NCBI GenBank assembly: GCA_025506515.1
Contig: CM046452.1
Location: forward strand, 39,279,518-39,343,517
DNA from: Flaveria trinervia
Lineage: Eukaryota > Streptophyta > Magnoliopsida > Asterales > Asteraceae
Direction: 5' to 3'
DNA length: 64,000 nt
Position numbers and translations under genes: made by a program. Numbering within the stretch: position 1 is the first letter of the stretch; every line of letters starts with the position of its first letter. The notes below the pieces were generated by a model, which ran no database searches, was not told the origin of the DNA, and saw nothing but the letters and a program-made list of their open reading frames with translations. Positions 33,481 to 44,464 of this stretch are shown here, in pieces.

Positions 33481-34740
33481 GTTCTCCAAGGCCTCTCTCC
33501 AAGAATCTAAACTGTGGCATAGAAGGCTGGGTCATGTTGATCTCAAAAACATGAATTAGCTGATCCACAAGAGTTTAGTGAGAGGTCTTCCAATAAAGGA
33601 GTTCAATTGTGCTGAAATCTGCACTGCATGCTTAAAAGGGAAACAACATAAAGTTTCATTCCCAACCATAGAAGAATCCAAGTCTAATGCCTGCTTACAA
33701 CTACTGCACATGGATCTTTTTGGTCCTGTGAAGGTAATGAGTATGGCAAAGAAGAAATACTGTCTGGTAATTGTGGATGATTACTCTAGATATGTATGGA
33801 CCTTCTTCTTGCATTCAAAGGATGAGGCTGCTCAGTCCATTATGAACTTTGTGTTACACGTTGAGAAGCAGTATTCCCTACCAGTTAAGTGTGTGAGGAG
33901 TGACAATGGTATGAATTCAGAAACCACACTCTTGATGAGTTTTACTTGTCAAAGGGAATCAAGAGGCAGTATAGCATCCCAAGGACTCCAGAGGAAAATA
34001 GAGTAGTGGAGAGAAAGAACAGGACCCTCATTGAAGCTGCAAGGTCCATGTTGGCTGATTCTGGTCTGCCACTGACTTTTTGGGCTAAAGCTGTCAATAC
34101 AGCTTGCTATGTACATAATAGAGTTCTAGTAAATCAGAGGTTGATGAAGACTCCATATGAAGTTCTTCATCATTTGGTCCCTTTGATTTCATTCTTTAGA
34201 GCATTTGGGTGTCCTGTTACATTCTCAACACAAAGGATCAACTCCAAAAGTTGATTTTAAGGTGGATGCAGGGTATTTTGTTGGGTATTCATCACTTGCA
34301 AGGCTTATAGAGTATTCAACTGTCGGACAAAGATAGTTGAAGAAACCTTGCATGTGAAGTTCAATGAATCCCCTTAGGATACAATTCCACAAAACCCTGT
34401 GGAGTTGTTTGATCTGGACATTCTGCAATATGTTCCTTATCAACCACCTGCTGTTGCAGAACATATGAATCCATCATCTTCTGTAGCTAGTCATCCATCT
34501 GGTGTTACTGATGATGATGATATCAGTAATCACCTTTTCAAGTTTAGTGATCAACTGCCTGATTCAGCTTGACCTGATGTTCCTGTAGCTTCAATAGCAC
34601 AATCCACAACAAATGCTGATGAGATTTCTACAACTTCAACTTCCTTTGAATTACCATGTACTGATTGGTTTCAAGGAAATGCTTCACCATCACCATCTTT
34701 TGCTGCTGAGCCTGCTACAAACACTTGCACAGATCTTATT
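33481..34740 (+). pseudogene. Element D integrase and linker
   Basis: The zinc region is LWHRRLGHVDLKNMN (stop at 33557-33559), then CTACLKGKQHK. The core has LLHMDLFGPVKVMSM (Asp), VKCVRSDNGMNSE (Asp) and VVERKNRTLIEA (Glu), but a frameshift at about 33920-33945 splits the second Asp from the Glu. LADSGLPLTFWAKAVNTACY follows, and the tail FGCPVTFSTQRINSKS breaks at 34254. The linker to 34740 is Ser/Asp-rich, with stops. Confidence 0.87.
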
Positions 34741-35930
34741 GTGTACCAAGATCTGAAGAATCACCCTATGTCTCAAATCATTGGTGATATCAATGCTGGC
34801 ATTTCAACAAGAAGTCAATTATCAAATTTCTACTTCTATGCTCTCTTCATTAGTCAGCAAGAGCCAAAGAACTATCACATTGCTTTAAGGGACAAAGGAT
34901 GGGTTGAAGCCATGCAGCTTGAACTTCTTCAGTTCAAGAAACAGCAAGTGTGGGAACTGGTTCCTCTACCTCCAGGTAAGTGTGCAATAGGCACTAAATG
35001 GGTGTTTAGGAACAAAACTGATGAAAATGGGCTTATTGTTAAGAACAAGGCCAGACTGGTTGTATAGGGGTTTTCATAAGAGGAAGGTATTGATTATAAT
35101 GAAACCTTTGCCCCTGTAGCCAGACTGGAAGCAATTCGATTGTTTTTACCTTATGCTGCTTATCACAACCTTAAAGTTTTTCAAATGGATGTCAAAAGTG
35201 CATTTTTGTATGGGAAAATTAAAGAAGAGGTTTATGTATGTCAACCACCAGGTTTTGAGGACAATAAACATCCTAATTGGGTGTATAAGCTTGATAAGGC
35301 TCTCTATGGGTTGAAAGAAGCTCCTAGAGCCTGGTATGAGACATTATCAAACTTTCTTCTGGAAAATAATTTCATTAGAGGCTCCATAGATAAGACTTTA
35401 TTCATTAAGAAAGCTGGGCAGCATAATGTACTTGTTCAAATTTATGTAGATGATATTATTTTTGCATCCTCTAATCCACAGTTGTGTGATGCCTTTATAA
35501 ATTTGATGCAACAGAAGTTTGAAATGAGTGCCATGGGAGAATTACAGTTCTTTCTGGGTTTGTAAATCAACAAAAGCTGATGGAATTTTCATTCATCGGT
35601 CCAAATACACAAAAGATCTTTTGGAAAAGTTTGATTTACAAAAGTGTAAGCCCTGTTCTACTCCTATGTGCAACACCACACAACTGGATACAGATCAGAA
35701 AGGTAAAGTGGTTGATGAAACACTTTACAGATGTATGATTGGGTCCTTGATGTACTTAACAGCTTCTAGACCAGATATTATGTTTGCTACATGTGTTTGT
35801 GCTAGATTTCAAGCTACACCTAAGGAGTCTCATTTGATTGCAGTCAAGAGGATCTTTAGATATCTGCAAGGCACTCCATCTCTAGGTTTATGGTATTCTA
35901 CTAGACATTCTGGTAAATTAGTTGCTTTTT
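34741..35930 (+). pseudogene. Element D reverse transcriptase
   Basis: HPMSQIIGDINAGISTRSQL leads in, then GWVEAMQLELLQFKKQQVWE, IGTKWVFRNKTDENG, stops near 35066 and 35078, ARLEAIRLFLPYAAYHNLKV, QMDVKSAFLYGKIKEEVYV and LDKALYGLKEAPRAWYETLS. The catalytic YVDD at 35443-35454 is intact. A TAA near 35563 follows ELQFFLGL. The frame resumes (DGIFIHRSKYTKDLLEKFDL) to the LGLWYS block. Confidence 0.9.
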
Positions 35931-36386
35931 CTGACACAGTGACTATGCAGGGTGTAAGTTGACAAGAACGTCGACTTCTGGAGGATGTCAATTCTTAGGC
36001 AACTGCTTGATTTCTTGCCAGAGTAAGAAGCAGACCTCAGTTGCTACATCAACTGCTGAAGTAGAGTACATTGCTACTGCAAGTTGTACATCTCAGGTAC
36101 TCTGGCTTCAAAACCAATTATTGGATTATGGCATAACAGAGACTAAGACCCCATTGTTAATGGACAGCTCTTCAGCTCTTTGTATTGTCAAGAATCCTGT
36201 CTAGTACTCTAGGACTAAACATATTGAAATCAGACACCATTTTATTAGAGATTGTTTTGAAAAAGGTCTGATTGATCCAAAATTGTTCCTAGTGCTGATG
36301 AGCTTCCAGACATTTTCACTAAGCCCTTGGATAGCACAACTTTCCAAAACCTAGTGTTAAGGCTTGGTATGCTGCAGCTAGAATAA
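35931..36386 (+). pseudogene. Element D RNase H, end of pol
   Basis: The first Asp block is split by a frameshift (AFSDT / VTMQGVS) at about 35940-35960. STSGGCQFLGNCLISCQSKK, TSTAEVEYIATASCTSQVLW and the TKHIEIRHHFIRDCFEKGLI end are readable, with a stop at about 36202. Pol ends at TAA 36384-36386. Confidence 0.85.
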
Positions 36387-37223
36387 GTGACACTACTGAT
36401 GATCTCAGCTCATAAGTACTGATGATCATTAGTTATATTGTCATATATATAAGTACTGAAGTTATTTTCCCTTCGGAAGTTTTCTTTAAACTACTAGAGC
36501 TTAACTTCTCAGTACTCAAGTACTTTATTGATAAAACACTTGATGTAGTTACAACAGCTGATGTAGCTACAACTACTGATGTCAGAAATACAAATACGTA
36601 CTGATGTCCTATGAAACATCTGAAAACAGATGAAAACGTCTCATGAGTACGTGTTGAGGACAGTATGAAACTGTTGAAAAGCAATGAATTGACGACAACT
36701 ACTGATGAGCCTTTTTCTCTTCAGTAGTTTCCCAACTGCTGTTTCTTTCTCAACAACTGAAGCAAAACCATGTCTTCAGTAGTTTCACAACTACTGATGA
36801 CTAACACCAAGTCTTCAGTTGTTTACAACAACTGATGGTAAACCCAAGTCTTTAGTAGTTTCCCAACTACTGATGACTAATACCAAGTCCTCGGTTGTTT
36901 CACCACCTGAAGTTAAAAACTGTCTTCAGTAGTTTTATAACTACTGATGACTGAATCTGAGACTTCAGCTGTTTCAACGTCTGACGGTTAAAACCAAGTC
37001 TTCAGTTGTTTTATAACAACTGCTGATCACACCAATACAGTCAGTCATTCAAACCTCTGAAAGTTAATACCACGTCATCAGTAGTTTCAACAACTGATGA
37101 CTAACACCAAAACCTTCAGTCGTTTTCTAACCCTACCCTTAAATACCTTATCCACCTTCAGAGTTTTTCCTTTCTTCTCTTCTCAAACCTAACGTTCGAA
37201 AACTCTGTAACCTCTCTTCATCA
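36387..37223 (+). repeat. Element D pol-aORF spacer: array of CTTCAGTAGTT hairpins
   Basis: From about 36700 to 37110, units of roughly 60 bases each hold CTTCAGTAGTT (or CAGTTGTT), a 3-6-base loop, and AACTACTGATGA. At 36776-36797 the arms TCAGTAGTT and AACTACTGA form a perfect 9-bp stem around a 4-base loop. The left part (36387-36700) has looser copies. The same motif fills the LTR of D. After the array a CT-rich stretch leads to the aORF. Confidence 0.88.
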
Positions 37224-40200
37224 ATGGCAACCATGCAACTAAAACCATGACACAACTGTGTCGCACATCTCACAAAATCGCTATACTGGACCAAGTTTCC
37301 CAACGCCATTGATTTAATGGTTCAGTCACCTTACAAACAGCTTTTCTGTCAAATCCCACCATATGCCGAATCTCTTACCAATTCTCGACAAACGTCACTC
37401 CTGTCTCTGAGGAGAATGACACAGAGTCTCTTCAATCGTTTGTCCATCGTCAAAAAGTGGTAATTACTCCAGACACTCTTTGCCAAACCCTCAATCTGGA
37501 TGATGCCACTTTCCCAACTGGTTATCCAAAGGGCACAACAGATCAATCATTTGCCCACCATGGATACCAGGGTAACCTGAGTGCATCTACCATATTGAGA
37601 AACATTTCCAGGATGCCAACATCTCATCTTTCACATGGTAAATGTCTACCTTGCCCCCAAGACTCCCATGGGATCAAATGTCCACAAGGTGGCAACAGGT
37701 AATGTACTCCATCCTTGAGCAAAACCTTTAAATTTTTCTGAAATACTATTTTTAGAGCTCGAGGTATGGCCCAAAAACAACTTGCTAACCGTTGGATATT
37801 ATATCCTCGGTTCATAATGGCCATAATTGAAAACCAGCTTCAAGCTGAAGGACTTGTTGGCCTGGGAGTCCCTGCTACGGCTGTATTGCCTGAAGTATAC
37901 TCCGGAATAACTCTGACCAATCACTAAAAATGGCTGCCAAGCTGCGCAAACCCACGCAGCTGGAACCCACCGCCACCACCTCCAATTCCAAAGTCCCCAC
38001 CAAACCCACTAAAAAGAAGTCAAAAAAGGCTACTCAGGGAAATGAGTCCCTTGAGGATGCCCCTGCAAACAAAACGCAGGCTATATCCACTGGTTATAAC
38101 CCCTAGTGGATACAAGGACTTCACCAGCCATAGCCGCTCAGGATTCCTCTCCAAAGGAGCCTGCAGCAACCAAAGAAGGGGTACCCACTAATGGGATCTT
38201 CCTCATTTGAGGAGATTGCCATTGAAGAGCACCATTCTCCCCAGGTGCATACTGATTTTACCCCATCTCCTACTGCAACCGCCCCACAAAGTCCTACTCT
38301 CATTGTTGCAAACATGCTGACTCAGCTGCATGCCTGTCCTCCTCCTCAACAAACACCAACAAAGGGGAAAACCACAGCAATTAAGGAAGAGGATCAACAT
38401 GCTTCTAACAGCCCACAGCACTAGGGTTTAACTGTTCTATCTCCTGGTGTGGATATGCAGATACGAACATCTGGTGAGGCTGCCACCTCTTTTGAATCAG
38501 CACATGATCAGACTGAGGCTGGTAACATAGCTAAGACCTCACCAGAGGCAACAGCTGATGAAGGACATCGTCCTGAGGCTGGAAGTCCCTAGTTCCAAGA
38601 AAAAGGGGCACATGCTAAAACTGGTCTACACCCAGTGCATGTACCTCCTGCTACAAGCAGGAGATCAGGTGATTCAGCATCTGCTGATGATGACCTGGGC
38701 TTCTTTTATGATGTTCTGGCCCAGAACACAATTCTTGAGGAAAAAGTCAATAGATTACAAAGACTACTTGACCAATTCTCTCAAAAAGCAAGTCCATTTG
38801 CCACCAACATAAACCCACAGATGGCACCTTCACCTGAAGGTTCCCACACACTCAGCCACTCATACTTCCGAGCCACCAGCTTCTATTTCTGGCACTACTT
38901 CTCAGGGACAGAACCCCTCTGAGCAAACAACTGCTATATTTCAGCAATCCCTACCTCTCATCACCCCAATGATCACAGACATTGTGATCAAAACCATGGA
39001 TGAGAGGCTTCCCTAAATCATACAATCCCTGGTGAAGGAGATTGTGAGCACAAGGCTTTCTGCTAGTCAAACCCTTGCAACCAATGCAACCAAAAAGGGG
39101 GAGAGTTGGTCAGTGAAAGCAAAGAAAAAGAGCATAGAGGGGAAGAAAGAAAAGGAGACTGAGAAGGAAGAGGAGTTTGTGAAGGGAGCTGACAATGATC
39201 AAGTGGTGAAAGTCACAAAGACTTTCATGTCACATATAGAAGAGGAAGGTTGAAGGAAAAGAAAAAGAACTCGAACTCGATGAGATGATCAAAATGGCGG
39301 ATGCTACACACAGTAAATCAATGGACTCAATTATTGATCAACTGTATAGACAGGGGTTCGATACTGCACAACTTGACTCAGAGATTAGGAGACTTGAAGT
39401 TGAAGAAATTAACTCAAGATGGGCAAGTTATGATGCATTAGAAAGAGAAAGACTAGAGATCATGATCAGATTCATTGCAAAGTACCTTGGGAGATCATTG
39501 ATCGAGATTAAGTCATGGACCAGGGACAGTATCTTGGCAATAACCACAAGATCTGTTCGTCTGAAGCATACACTAAGGGATTGGTGATTGAAGCACTAAA
39601 TGAGGCAGGTGCTGGGAACAGAAAGGAACTAGCAAAACACTCAAAAGCCTCACTCACTACAAGAATGCTAGAACAACCTGCAAAACCTCCCACTTCAAAA
39701 TCACCACTACCACAACCCACTAAACCAATCCTTTACCCTCAAAACCAACAGCCGATGATGCACCCAAGAAGAAGAGAGAAGGGTGTTGAGGCTAGAAGAA
39801 GAAGAAGAAGAAGAGGATGATGAGGAAGAAGATAGGCTGCCTCTTTCCGCAGTCCTAACTTTGCCTAAAGCCAAACCTATGCCCATCACTCCCACCTCAC
39901 AGATGGAAGCTGTGAGAGTAAAGATAGAAGAAGAACAGCAGCAAAAGCTTCATGATGATGAGATGCTGAAAAGCATAGACAAAACTTATGCTGCATCTTC
40001 ATCAATAATCAGTATGAAGAAAGAAGCTCTGAGATTGTACACCCTTGCTAACACATTTCAATATCAAAAGGAAAAGGTGAGAATATGGCCTGATCCTAGG
40101 GTGGCTCACAGAATTGTGAAGAAAGACATTCCTTCGATATACAAGGGCCAAGTAAAAAGGATCGTAGATGAAGAGATCACAGTGGTCTTGTAGTATCACC

Positions 40201-40749
40201 TTGGGAAATTGTAGAAGATTTCAAGAAGGCCTATGAAACTAAACAGCCACCCCAAAAGATGTTAGAGAACAGATTAATTAAAAAGGGGTTAGTCTACAAG
40301 AGGCTTGAGAACTTCAAACCAAATGAGCTCAGTGTTACTTGAAGGTACTCACCCAGATGAGTTTGCATACAGACAGATTACAACAGTTGAGCTCAAAATG
40401 GCAAACAGGCTAAGTACATTTCAGAGCTGTATGGGCGTGAAGAACTGTTTGATGGTGGAGCTGAAAATCTTACCATGGAAGAACAAATTATGTTTCTCAG
40501 AGCATACACCAGAGAATCCTACAGGCTTATACATGGGAAGTAGATTTCATGGATAGGACCACAGCCCTGTGTCTAGTTCCCCAAAGTCAGGGCTCTTATC
40601 CATACTATGCCAACCAAATTTCAGAAATCTATTCCGAGGCCAGTGCTTAATTGGGTCATCTTCTTAGCTGATCAAGAAGGAAAAAGACCAATCTTATCGC
40701 CAACAATAAGTGGGACCTCAATAAAGTTAAGGTTTTGGCTGCATTGGTT
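37224..40749 (+). pseudogene. Element D extra 3' gene (aORF, env-like), degenerate
   Basis: It starts MATMQLKP (ATG 37224) with a stop at codon 9, then HNCVAHLTKSLYWTKFPNAI, which fits the aORF N-terminus (KxHNxVAxL...). HHGYQGNLSAS near 37560 corresponds to MGYEGDF in A and IGYEGGF in E. The middle is Pro/Thr/Lys-rich, with ASADDDLGFFYDVLAQNTIL and a heptad-like EEKVNRLQRLLDQFSQ (about 38735-38785), a Lys/Glu-rich stretch (39115-39200), and an acidic run of Glu codons (39790-39840). The tail is LYGREELFDGGAENLTMEEQ (near 40430). It ends just before the polypurine tract. I see no clear signal peptide or membrane segment, so an envelope role is not supported here. Confidence 0.75.
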
Positions 40750-40760
40750 CAGAGGGAGTT
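40750..40760 (+). other. Element D polypurine tract
   Basis: CAGAGGGAGTT directly precedes the 3' LTR start at 40761. It overlaps the end of the aORF region, so there is almost no 3' untranslated part before the LTR. Confidence 0.85.
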
Positions 40761-41456
40761 TGTTGGACCAAAAGAACCAATGAGCCGGATCAGAAAAACC
40801 TTAAGTCCCACAGGCGTCACAACAACTGCTGAAGTCCACAACAGCTGAAGACACAAGTGCTGAAGACAAAGTCTGAAGACACGTACTGAAGACAGTCTGA
40901 AGACAAGTGCTGAAGACAAGTACTGGAGACCAAGTATCAGACGTTGTCATAACAACTGAAGAGGTCTTCTTCAGTAGTTGTGATGGTTTTCTTTCAGTAG
41001 TTTTATGTTTTCTTTCAGTAGTTTTGTAAAACGACTGAAGAGCTTGTTCTTCAGTCGTTGTAGTTTTAGTACTTTCTTATGAGTAGTTTCTTATGAGTAG
41101 TTTTATGTTTTGTACTTAGCACTCTGATATGTTCTCAGTAGTTGTGAACATTTCAGTAGTTTGTTAAGTTTTAGTTATTTTTGTATAAATCTGCCAGATG
41201 TCACTATCCCGTGATATCAGCAGTGATTGCACTCTATATAAGGAGTGTCAACCTAATTGTAATCTGTGAATGATTGAGCAGAAACATTTGATATTATTGA
41301 AACATTCCTTTTCACAGAAATATATTCTCTCGTTACAACCGTATTTGTTCTTAATGCATACGAATATCAAATTCTTGCTATAATTTGTCTAATTCTTGTT
41401 CCTATTCCGCTGCGTTACACTTTAATCCATCAAACTTGAGATCACTGATCCTGTCA
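40761..41456 (+). repeat. Element D 3' LTR
   Basis: 696 bp, matching 29250-29931, TGTTGG to CCTGTCA. A short extra copy of CTTATGAGTAGTTT at about 41070-41100 explains most of the 14-bp length difference. TATA box 41235-41242. Confidence 0.95.
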
Positions 41457-41461
41457 TCATC
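41457..41461. repeat. Target site duplication of element D, right copy
   Basis: TCATC, identical to 29245-29249. Confidence 0.93.
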
Positions 41462-41942
41462 AACATTATGAAATATTTCTATGCTACAAATTTCACCCGA
41501 TTGCCATTCTACAGATACCCAAACACATATCTAACCTACTAAGGCCATCTAAGCATGCTATACATCATCTCTACCCCATAATCAACACTATAACATGCAT
41601 ACATACATACAATATTGGAACATAAAGCTATAACCCATGGTTTCTTTAAAAGATGTTTACTTAGTATGCATAATAGCCCCAAATCAGTTAAAAATCAGTT
41701 AAAGAAGGGTTCTAGAAACTCACCTTGAGCAGCTTTTGAACAACACTCTTCCAGTTCAAGACCCACTTCCATTCAGCTCTTTGAATCCCGAAAACAAACT
41801 CTAAACAACCAGAACATTGGTAAAGAACTCGAAACCCAGCTAAAACCAAGCTCAAACAAGAGAAGACTTAACTTTTATAGCTTCTTCTTCCTCTTTCTCT
41901 CTTTAGAACCGGGCACTCTCTCTCTTTTTCTTCCTTCGAGAG
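41457..41942 (-). mobile_element. Element I: gypsy LTR fragment, part 2
   Basis: This continues fragment I after element D. On the minus strand, GCTCAAGGTGAGTTTCTAGA resembles F at 42335-42355 (ATGAGGTGAGTTCTAGACCC), and the AGAGAGAAAG/AGAAGAAG stretch resembles F at 42110-42170. Its outer start is cut by the LTR of F at 41943. Confidence 0.68.
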
Positions 41943-42589
41943 TGTAACACCCGACTTTTTTTAAAGACAAGATAGGAGGAATAAAAAGAAAGAAAAGCAA
42001 TAAGGTCCAAGTGGAGGGACCAAAAGTGTCCAAAAGGACAAAACTTTGAAAAAGTTGGTGTAATGGTGGGCATGGCCGCCCACCCTCACTTCACATCATC
42101 ATCTTCTTCGGTTATAGAGAGAGAGCAAAGGAAACTCTCAGTTGAAGATAAAAAAGAAGAGAAGACGAATTCAAGGTAAGAATTCGTGGTTTTTATGTGT
42201 TTATGATGGGTTTTATCCCGGTTGTATGCATATGTGCTTATGTGCTTGTGTATGTGCTCGGGTGTGTGTGTTTGGTGTTGTTTTAGGTGTTTGAACTCAT
42301 TGCAAGCGGGTTAGAAAGGAAGAAAACACCCAAGTTGCATGAGGTGAGTTCTAGACCCTGGTTTTTACTTGTTTTCAAGCATCTTTGGGGCTGAAAATGT
42401 ATTTAAATGATTTTTACAAGGTTTGAGTATGTATGCCCATATGTATTGTGCATGATTGGATGTGATTCCTAAATGCTTATAGGTTATTCGTGTATAGAAT
42501 AGCCACATTAAGCTTAGAATAGATGGATTTGATGATTGGGTTGAAAACATACTGGAAAATGTTGGATAGAAGGTCTATGCACATAGATA

Positions 42590-42990
42590 AGACTCATGCG
42601 GTTGAAAATGCCTTAGAAAGAATTAAGTGTAATCCATGCGCCTAAATAGTAGCCCATGCGCCTAAGATTACCTTAGAAATGTTTAAGTATAGCCCATGCG
42701 CCTGAACAGTGGCCCATGCGCCTGGAAATGTAAGCCAGACGACTAAGTGTAGGGCCATGCGCCCCAATAGTGCCCATGCGCCCAAGTGGCTCATGCGCCT
42801 AAGTGTCCATGCGTCCGAATTACCCAAGCGTCTAAGTGTTCATGCGCACAAATAGTGCCCATGCGCCTGAATAGTTCATGTGCCTAAAGGGAAAAATGCT
42901 TAAGTGTTGGCTGATGCGCCTACATAGTGATGAAACACCCGAACAGGGCTCATGCGCCCAAATAGTTCCTATGCGCCTAAGCACTTAGAA
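42590..42990. repeat. Minisatellite 1 in element F LTR (CCCATGCGCCTAA)
   Basis: About 17 degenerate units of 20-25 bases around CCCATGCGCCTAAGTGT/GAATAGTG. It is the same family as 28800-29240 but in opposite orientation. Confidence 0.87.
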
Positions 42991-43404
42991 AATTTTATAT
43001 AATTTTCTAGGAGTTTGTGTTTTAGGGTTTTGACAGAGGTGACTAACGGCTTATTAATGATGATGTTTCATGCATGATATGATTACTTATAATTGTTCTT
43101 TATTAATGTTATTGCTATTATTATTATTACTTATAGTATGTGTCTTTACGTGATATGTTATTATCGTAACGTAAAGTATATCATAATAATAAAGTGAAAG
43201 AGCAATAAAGAAAAGAATATGAACATTAATGAAAATATTAACAAGTCTTGCAAGCTTACAGGAGGTACACGACCATGTTGTCGTTAGCTCAACTGTGTTG
43301 CGGGTTAGCTACCCTATTATGCACACAGGGTCAATCAATTTAGATTGGCAGGACCTTTGTAGTGTGCCTCGGGTGATTGGGTTAGCCTTGTACATAGTAC
43401 ATAG

Positions 43405-43560
43405 AACCCTTTCGAGGGATACAGTTGACCCTTTCGAGGGATATAGTTGACCCTTTCGAGGGATACAGTAGACCCTTTCGGGGGATCTAGTTGACCCTTT
43501 CGAGGGATACAGTTGACCCTTTTAGGGGATAGTCGACCCTTTCGAGGGATATAGATGGCC
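43405..43560. repeat. Minisatellite 2 in element F LTR (22-bp GACCCTTTCGAGGGATACAG)
   Basis: Seven to eight units of about 22 bases. Each contains the near-palindrome CCCTTTCGAGGG. Unit copies vary by one or two bases (GGGATATAG, GGGATCTAG). Confidence 0.9.
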
Positions 43561-44112
43561 CATCACTCGTTTTCCATGGCGCATATAGTTGGGGTATTGC
43601 TCACTTGTCCATATTGAAAGTGAAACATATAGAGAAAAGTTTACAGAAAAGACAAGGCATACAGTAAAGAGAACGAACAATATTTGTTCATTAGTTGATG
43701 CGTGCTCGCATATACAGTACAGAGTTGTATTTTATAGAAAAGAGTATTTTCTTATACAACATATAGAAAGTATTTTATTACTTATAAAACTAGAACTCAC
43801 TCAGCAATGCTGACTTTTATACATTTTCAGTTGGCAGGTAATTATTGCTGAGGATGGCACGAGGGTGAAGCTACTCGCAGGGAAATTCTGACATCCATTC
43901 GTACTCTGTGTTGCTGTTGTTTTGTAGTGCATATAAACAATTCTTTTGTAACCAGTTAATGATGATGTATTGCTTAACAACAGTGTTTTATATGAAATGA
44001 ATGGTTTTGATAAATCATTTTCACTGCTTAAGTTCGTATAATTATAATGTTTAATGTTTTAACTGCTGTGATTGACCAATTATGAGGTCTCCGGGAACAG
44101 GGCCTTACAAAT

Positions 44113-44125
44113 TGGTATCAGAGCC
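44113..44125 (+). other. Element F primer binding site
   Basis: TGGTATCAGAGCC, a perfect match to the initiator Met tRNA complement, three bases after the LTR. Confidence 0.93.
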
Positions 44126-44464
44126 AAAGTTTAAGAGAATTGGGTTGAAATAAACTTTTAAAACCTAAACTTAAACTGAAAATGGGACAAATGGAGGGAT
44201 GTCAGCCCGAGTAGCTACATGCCATCAGGTATGTCTTTTCCTAATGTTAACTGGTTTATGTGCGCATGGTATGTGGTTATGTGTTGAATGTAGATTTAAA
44301 TACTGATGTAGTCAGGACAGGTAATGCTCAGGGTATGAAGAGTAAAGTAAGTGGCTAATCACAACTGGCCACTGTAATTAGGGACTTACTATACTTGACA
44401 TAACCTAATCTGTTCCCTTGAATGACCGTGTCAGTGTTTGAATCTTATAGTGTGCTTATAGAGG
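44126..44464 (+). other. Element F leader
   Basis: 340 bases between primer site and gag start, AT-rich, without a coding frame or repeat I can support. Confidence 0.7.

Larger units (their letters stand above)
29250..41456 (+). mobile_element. Element D: complete SIRE/Maximus-type copia with aORF, 12.2 kb
   Basis: It has both LTRs (29250-29931, 40761-41456), an iMet primer site, gag with two zinc knuckles, DSG protease, integrase, RT, RNase H, a hairpin spacer, the aORF and a polypurine tract, and is bounded by a perfect 5-bp duplication TCATC. The LTRs differ by nine substitutions in the first 225 bp, mostly transitions. It is the most complete element here, yet each gene has stops or shifts. 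It lies inside the gypsy LTR fragment I. Confidence 0.96.
41943..44109 (+). repeat. Element F 5' LTR
   Basis: About 2167 bp with inverted ends TGTAACACCCG ... GGGCCTTACA, followed three bases later by the primer site. It contains two minisatellites (42590-42990 and 43405-43560) and an AT-rich centre. The 3' LTR is not in the window, so the start rests on the conserved TGTAACACCCGACTTT and not on a matching pair. Confidence 0.85.

Noticed and set aside
41457..41942. Possible unique host DNA between elements D and F
   Set aside because: The minus strand matches parts of the F LTR and continues fragment I across the TCATC duplication.
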